Below the pieces are notes generated by a model. That model had not been told where the DNA came from. It ran no database searches and was given only the letters and a program-made list of their open reading frames with translations. 64,000 nt of DNA, from the NCBI GenBank assembly GCA_949152475.1, contig OX424559.1:20801809-20865808 (forward strand), written 5' to 3'. The translations under genes and the position numbers were made by a program. Below, one piece after another: positions 57,370-64,000 of the stretch (within the stretch, counting starts at the first letter, position 1; every line of letters starts with the position of its first letter). This DNA comes from Terebella lapidaria. Taxonomy: Eukaryota; Annelida; Polychaeta; Terebellida; Terebellidae.

Positions 57370-58261
57370 ATGAGTAAGGCCTTAGCATTAAGATTAGCAA
57401 AACATATGGGGAAGTTAATCCACTACAACCAGGCATGTGGGGTAAAGGGTAGAAACATAACAGACCACCTGTATCTAATAGATTATCTGAGACACTACAT
57501 AAATGAGAAGTCAAAACTCAGGGAGGGAATTTACTTTCTAGGGATAGACCAAGAAAAGGCATTTGATAGTGTAAATCATACTTATGTATTGAAGGTATTG
57601 GAAAAAATGAATGTGGGATCTGAATTCATAAGATGGGTATCGACAATGTACACGGATATTAACTCGAGCGTTATTGTTAATGGCAAGGAGACCGAAAAGT
57701 TCTCCATAACTAGAAGCATGAGACAGGGGTGCCCGCTGTCAATGCTTTTATTTGTAATCGGGCTTGAACCCTTCTTGACAACACTAAGGAAAAACACGAT
57801 GCTTAAGGGATATAAACTGACGGATGGGAAAATTATTAAACTAATAGCATTTGCTGATGACATTACAGTGTTAGTTCATAACTCGATGGAAATATACTGG
57901 GTCTTCAAAGAATTAAAAAAATATGGAAAAATTTCCGGGGCAAAGATAAATGAAAGCAAAACAGAGATTATGTATTTGGGAAAGAATAGAAAAGCTACAC
58001 TAGAGAAGGACTGGAAGTGGTATTTGAAGGATGAAATGAAAATATTAGGTATTTGCTGGGGAAATAAATATGACACCATGAAAAGAAACATAGATCAGAA
58101 AATTACGAAAATTGAAACACAAATTAATAGATTAAAAGGAAGACAAATCTCCATATATGGGAGAGCACAAGTAATAAATACTTTATTTCTCTCGAAAATT
58201 CTGTACCCAACAAAGTTCATTCATATAAATATGAAACAAATAAAAAGACTAAATAGAATGG
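57370..58261 (+). CDS. LINE ORF2 RT part, cut by the BEL insertion
   Basis: Motifs: GIDQEKAFDSVNH (A), RQGCPLSMLLFVIGLEP (B), AFADDITVLV (C), then 'LGICWGNKYD' and 'GRAQVINTLFLSKILYP'. This is the L1/Tx1 clade arrangement. The coding sequence stops being LINE-like after 'KRLNRM' (58,260); downstream codons belong to the LTR. Confidence 0.8.
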
Positions 58262-61200
58262 TGTTTGTAAAGTCCTATTTCTATTCCTTTGTGGTCGAAT
58301 TGATACTTATTGGTCATTCCAATATGTTGTGTGTGTATGTTACCATAAGTTATGCTTGTATGGTGTGTTCTGATTATGTTACCATGATGTATTACATGTA
58401 GCTCTTGGACAAGAGTCACTGGAGCGTGTCTAGAGTCTTTGTGGTCAGCCAGGTTTGTGGGCACTGTGTGCAGATTGGAGGGCTGGACAGTAATGTGTGT
58501 GTACAACGTGTGTGTTTGTCATGAAATTATGTTTTGAACCTGCCAAGGCTTATAAGTACGGTATGTAATTATATTCATTGTTTAATGCTATATATGTATG
58601 CTTGGTTAATGTTACTAGACTATTAGTAGACATATATTTATCTATGTAGTTATTCCTTACATTTCTGTAAAAACTGATTATGAGGATTTCTGCTGTACAT
58701 GGGCTAAAGGATGCACTATTGCTAACCTGTTTGTATATGTATATGACTACTTACCTGTACTGTGTTAAACGTAAATTTATTTTTGCTATATTTGTTTGTT
58801 TTCAGTTAATCACTGTCATATTGATGTCAACACTCTGTGCTACAATAAACGTGCGAAATACTTCATTTGTGTTTCAATGGGACAACCGGGGACAGTGTAT
58901 TAACGGAGTCGTTAGTGGCAGGCAGTTCTATATTCATTAACGTACTTGCGTTGAACGACTACAAGTATTGATCAACAAAACATGGATAACTCTGTCGAAG
59001 CTGAAGATCAGGGTCGTACGGATCAACAGTCCAGACCAAGCCGAGACAGGAAGTTAACAGAAAAGGGTCTCAATTACCTCATGGAGACAAAGGGTGTGCT
59101 TCGTGAACGTGCATTCAAAAGACTCTCTGAATACACGGAGCATTTCAAGAGCAAAATGATAGAACAGATGAGCGAGGCAGAAATGCAGCAGTTGTTTTCA
59201 CAGTGGATGATGTTTTATGAACAGTTCATGGACGCCTTTCAAGAGTACAACCTGCTGTTACCAGTGTCATCAAGTCAAGATGACAGAGATTCTTGGTTTG
59301 TCCCCAAGAACGAATACCTGTTGCGTTTCAAGCGGTCTGTTGAACATTGGTTTGCCGAGTCCAAGTCCCAAGCACTAGAAAAATCTTTCTCCTCTGCTAA
59401 GCGTGAGCTGGACACTTTACTTCTGGCACGTCAAGATGATGAAATAACGCAGCGAAGTGGCCGAACATCTCGAAAGTCTGACAGTGTTACATCCTCCAAA
59501 AGGAGTTCGATACTGTCTGCCAAAATCAAAGAAGATCAGAAGATTGCTGAACTCAAGGCCAGAGCATCTGTACTCAAAAGAAAACAAGCGCTGGATCAAG
59601 CCAAGTTTCGTCTCGAGCAAGAAGAGGAAGAATTGCAGCTGGACGTCGAGATAGCTGCAACCACAGCTCGAGCAGCAGTGCTGGAACAGTATCAAGAATC
59701 CGAAGATAACCCAGCAACACGCGTAGAAGTTCCTGTTGAAGTTCATGACAAGCCTCGCTGCAGGGTCGATACTCTGCCACCCAAGCCCCCTGATGGTATT
59801 CCTGGTATTCCCGCATACAACCAGTCGATTGCGACAGACGTTAATCAGGACCAGGTGGCCCGAAAGCTGTTTCGAGATTTACAACATGGAGATGCATCTC
59901 TACATCAATCAATGAGCAACAGTCAAGTTCCTGAGCAGCCTCGCCTTTTGCTTGGATCGACAACCACATTCCCGCCAAGTGCAACGATCCAGCAAACGCC
60001 TCGAATTACAGCCGTGCGTGCAAATGTCACAGAACCCACGATGTCAGGCGACATCGCTCAATCTGTTGTCCGACATCTGCGCAAGCCTTCAGCAGAAATC
60101 AAGCGATTTGGAGGTGATCCACTCGAGTTTAACAGGTTTATGCGGCAGTTTCAGTCACGTATTGTTAGTAACTGTGAAAACGATGAGGAGTGTCTAACAT
60201 ACCTTGACCAGTACACTTATGGTGACGCAAACAAATTGTCTGTGGTTTCAGCCACCTTGATGTTAACCAAGGTTACAAAGCAGCCATTTCAGAACTTACT
60301 GAACGGTATGGTGATTGTAATGTGGTTGTAAATGCGTATGTTAAGAAAGCACTCAGTTGGTCTGTGATCAAACCTGACAATGTAAAGGGTTTAGACGAAT
60401 TCAATGTCTTTCTAACTGGATGTTTGTTTGCGCTGCAAGATACACCAGGTCTCAAAGTACTAGAGTATCCTGACAATATGCGAAAGATTGTATGTAAACT
60501 TCCATACTACCTACAAGACAGGTGGCGAAATGTTGTTCAAGGGTGTAAAGAACAGAGGTGTGATGTGCACTTCTCTAAATTGGTGGAATTTGTGAAACGT
60601 GAATCCAAGAAAGTGAACGATCCTCTGTGGGGTCGTGAAGCTATGTCAAATGATGGTGACCTGAGTAAGAAAGTCTCAGGGAGAAAGTCTGTTGGTCAGC
60701 GTTCGAAGGGCAGTTATGCAACAAATGTAACTGATGTGACTGACAGCCCAGGTGTAAACAGCTCGAAACATTCTCCCAATCAGAGGGATGAGACCATACA
60801 TGTCAAAAGAAATGCTTTCACCAAGCCGTGTTTGCATTGTAATGAGCATCACTGTATGTCGAATTGTCCAGGTCTAGCTGCACTTTCATTTGATGACAAA
60901 TCTGAGGTTATCAAAGGTAAAGGTTTGTGCTTCGGCTGCCTCAGATCTGGGCACCAAAAACGGTTCTGTCGAAATAAGGCTGTTTGTGAACAATGTAAAG
61001 GCAGACACCCAACTGTTCTGCATTATGAAAGTAAAGGTTCCACGCTTGATCCTGGTACAAGGTGTGATGACAAAAGTAAGCCACATGGTGAAGTCACAGC
61101 TGTTGCTGATGATGCATACTGTCATATGGGGGCTGGTACACCCAGTTACACAATGGCAATCATACCTGTAAATGTACGGTTGCAAAACGGATTGAAGTCT

Positions 61201-64000
61201 GTGTCTACTTATGCGTTCCTGGACCCCGGCAGTAACGTTTCGTTCTGCTCTGAATCGGTGATGCATGCTGTGGGTGCCTCAGGTTTCAAGATGAAAATGA
61301 GTATCAATACTATGGGTGAAGCATACAACATGAACACGTATGCAGTAAATGGTCTCGAAGTTTGTGACCTGAGCTTCCAGAATGTGGTGAGGATGCCAAC
61401 GGTTTACACCAAGGATAAAATGCCTGTGACAAAGTCTCATATTCCCACGTCTGATGACATCTCCATCTGGCCTCACCTGAATAATATTGTCCTGCCGCAG
61501 ATTGATGCTGATGTTGGTTTGTTGATTGGCAACAATGTGCCCAATGCCTTTGTTCCTCTCAACGTCATTTCTGGACAAAGTGGTGCTCCATTCGCAACAC
61601 AAACTCCTCTTGGTTTGGTCGTCTGGGGCGTAGCTCGCAAAACTGAAGTGAAATTATCTGTTAACAGAGCAGAAGCTGTAGTGTTCTCAGAGCACCAGGA
61701 ACTGAAGCAGCTGAGCAATCTCCTGCAGAAGGCCATCAACCTTGACTTCACAGAGCGGGTGATTGATGAGAGAAAAGAGTGTTCCCAGGAGGATAAAAGA
61801 TTCTTGTCTGTTGTGACTGGTTCCATTAAACTTGTTCAAGGTCACTATGAGATCCCATTGCCATTTCGTGAAGAGAAGTCATGTCTTCCAAACAACAAGC
61901 AACAGGCACTTCATCGTCTAGCTAGTCTGGAAAGGAAAATGAGAACTGATGAAGCTTATAGTTCTGACTACAAGGCCTTCATGTCTCAGGTCATTGACAA
62001 GGGTTATGCAGAGTTGGTCGAATCTGAAGAACTACATAGAGATGAGGATGGAAAAGTGTGGTACATACCACATCACGGGGTATACCACCCTAAGAAACCA
62101 CAGAAAATCCGTGTTGTTTTCGATTGTGGTGCTACGTTTCACGGGGCCTCATTAAATAGAGCTCTACTTCAAGGTCCGAATTGTACAAACGACTTACTCG
62201 GTATACTGATCAGGTTCCGGAAGAGAAACATAGCTTTGTTGGCAGACATCGAGTCTATGTACTATCAGGTAAAAGTACCTGTTGAACAACGTAATTACCT
62301 CAGATTTCTGTGGTGGCCTGGTGGTGACATCACTCGTGACCTTCAAACGTACAGGATGACTGTTCATGTGTTCGGAGCCGTTTCCTCCCCATCATGTGCC
62401 AACATGGCTCTGCATCAGACAGCTAAAGACAATGGTGCTAATTACCCTCGAAGCAGTGATGCTATCCTACATGATTTCTATGTCGATGACTTCCTACAGT
62501 CCATAGATACAGAAGACGAAGCCATCAGCCTTGTTCATGAATTGTCCAATGTCTGTCTACAGGGGGGTTTTCGCCTGACAAAGTGGATGAGCAATAGTCG
62601 AGCAGTTATTGATGCTGTGCCACTGGAAGACCGAGCCAAAGAAGTGAGGGACCTCGATCTTGAAAAAGATCAGCTTCCAGTGGAACGGGCTCTTGGGGTG
62701 TATTGGTCAGCTGAGAGTGACACCATTGGCTTCCGCATCTGTATAAAAAGTGCTTTGCCTACCAGAAGGAACATTCTCTCCATCGTAAGTTCAATTTACG
62801 ATCCCATTGGATTCGTGGCACCAATCATCCTGCAAGCAAAAGTGCTTCTGCAAGACCTGTGCCGTCATGATGTAGGATGGGATGATGAAATCGCTGATGC
62901 AAGTCTACAGCAATGGGAGTGTTGGTTGAATGATGTTCCTAAGCTGATGAATGTGACACTGAGAAGAAGTTATGAGCCACCTGGTTTCGGAACAGTTGCC
63001 TGCAGACAGCTACACGTATTTTCTGATGCATCAGAAAATGGCTACGGTATTGTTGCATACTTACGCATAATCAATGAGCAACAGAAGGTGCACTGTACAT
63101 TTGTCTTGGCCAGATCCAGAGTGGCTCCTCTAAAGAAAGTGACTATCCCACGTTTGGAGTTGTCGGCAGCAACACTGGCTGTACGATTAAAGTTGAAAAT
63201 CCACAAGGAACTAAACTGGCCCATTGACTCGACCTTCTTCTGGACAGACAGTATGTCTGTTATCCGCTACATTGCCAATGAACGTACACGGTTCAAGACC
63301 TTTGTTGCTAACCGTGTGAGCTTGATCCGAGAGGGATCAGAAGTCCATGAGTGGCGATATGTTGACACCAAAAGCAATGTAGCTGATGAAGCATCACGAG
63401 GCATGACCGTCACACAACTGCTTGAGTCAAGAAGGTGGTTCCATGGCCCCAGTTTTCTGTGGAAACCTGATGCAGACTTCTCAGAAAACCAACAGATCAA
63501 GCGATGCATTCTGTCTGATGACCCAGAAGTCAAAGTTGAAGCACTGTCCGTTGCAACAGTCAATGATGAGTCTTATGGGTTTGACAAATTGTTGTCTTAC
63601 TATTCTGACTGGAATAGCCTGAAGCGAGCAACTGCATGGATTATGGTTGCAATGAAGAATTGGAAATGGTTGTCCGTGCAGCGCAAGAAAATCAGTGATG
63701 CAATATCCAAGAAGAATGCACACCTCCGGGACGTCAGTGAACTGGTTGAAGTGGAAATGACAAAATTGAGGTCTTCATTGCGAGAGAAAGTCCAGACACA
63801 AATTCTCACCCCAGAACAACTTGAACAAGCTGAGATCCAGATTGTTTGCTACGTTCAGCAGAAACACTTTCCAGAAGAAAGAACAGCACTTCAAGAACAC
63901 AAGTCTGTGTCTGATGGTGATAGAGAACTGAAGTTGTCGAGCAGCTTACGCAAGCTTAACCCATTTCTAGAAAATGGTGTTGTTCGAGTAGGTGGTCGTC
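58262..64000 (+). mobile_element. BEL/Pao LTR retrotransposon (fossil, runs off window)
   Basis: It begins within the LINE at about 58,262 with TGTTTG. A 5' LTR plus leader of about 650-720 bp precedes the gag-like start at 58,982. In order it shows a coiled-coil gag region with a DUF1759-like part, Cys/His knuckles, a DUF1758-type protease-like region, RT, RNase H and a DUF5641/integrase-side region that is cut by the window edge. The 3' LTR lies outside, so end repeats and target duplication cannot be compared. Most of it reads as coding, with roughly one or a few breaks. It is younger than the LINE it sits in. Confidence 0.85.
58982..60331 (+). pseudogene. BEL/Pao gag-like region (fossil)
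   Basis: Part of the BEL element above. It has a charged coiled-coil N-terminal half ('AELKARASVLKRKQALDQAK' type heptads) followed by a DUF1759-like stretch near 'KRFGGDPLEFNRFMRQFQSR'. The family is recognised from these features. The pol region follows immediately. Confidence 0.8.

Larger units (their letters stand above)
54190..58261 (+). mobile_element. Tx1/L1-like LINE, interrupted by a BEL/Pao element
   Basis: A ~65-bp direct repeat ('ctcattatcgtctttgtacg', at about 54,221 and 54,286) lies in the presumed 5' region. ORF1 (about 54,508-55,746) and ORF2 (55,751 onward) follow, and the element stops abruptly in the RT thumb region at about 58,261, where the BEL 5' LTR begins. The 3' part would lie beyond the window. 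Confidence 0.8.

Overview
The window is AT-rich eukaryotic DNA. It has spliced gene fragments with phase-1 immunoglobulin exons, many minisatellites, nested retroelements and several hairpin repeats. The mix (a Penelope-like element family, a Tx1/L1-like LINE, a BEL/Pao element, repeats ending in GGCGGATCCAGG plus a C/G tract, and pearl-like elements with an internal minisatellite) suggests a marine lophotrochozoan, probably a mollusc. That assignment is inference only.

Layout. 1-7,050: repetitive elements built from ~120-140 bp tandem units, with a frameshifted membrane-protein relic on the minus strand (2,757-3,300) and a 214-bp palindromic element (3,926-4,139). 7,851-10,290: a 65-bp minisatellite, then tandem copies of a last exon (transmembrane segment plus short tail) of the same membrane-protein family. 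11,060-31,260: a ~20-kb block of diverged ~720-bp satellite units carrying three Penelope-like elements (PLEs), all on the minus strand. 31,260-44,900: mostly non-coding repeats, including a 638-bp tandem duplication and several hairpins, with one possible exon at 33.8-34.3 kb. 44,970-48,270: a five-exon immunoglobulin-type membrane receptor gene with a tyrosine-repeat tail. 49,870-51,175: a transmembrane exon and a 5'-truncated reverse transcriptase fragment. 51,770-53,310: a cluster of palindromes around a Crypton/QRICH1-like fragment. 54,190-58,261: a Tx1/L1-like LINE. 58,262-64,000: a BEL/Pao LTR retrotransposon inserted in that LINE and running off the window.

The most interesting system is the PLE copy at 12,117-16,428. 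It has two intact reading frames. ORF1 joins a NADAR (ADP-ribose glycosidase-like) domain to an SGNH-hydrolase-like domain. ORF2 is the expected RT plus GIY-YIG endonuclease, but it has no AUG at its start and its conserved N-terminus reads upstream into the end of ORF1. The join carries U UUA AAC directly before the ORF1 stop, with a 9-nt spacer and a small hairpin behind it. That is the layout of a -1 programmed ribosomal frameshift, and it is present in all three copies. The element is flanked by 806-bp direct repeats that look identical. ORF1 would thus be made alone, and a NADAR-SGNH-RT-EN fusion would be made at lower level.

The Ig-receptor gene is the best host gene. Signal peptide, V-like domain, C2-like domain and transmembrane exons all join in phase 1. 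The long tail exon holds five ~43-residue repeats with DYLTTS and EYLxTC motifs. An in-frame TAG lies just after the membrane anchor, and a frame change lies inside the fourth repeat.
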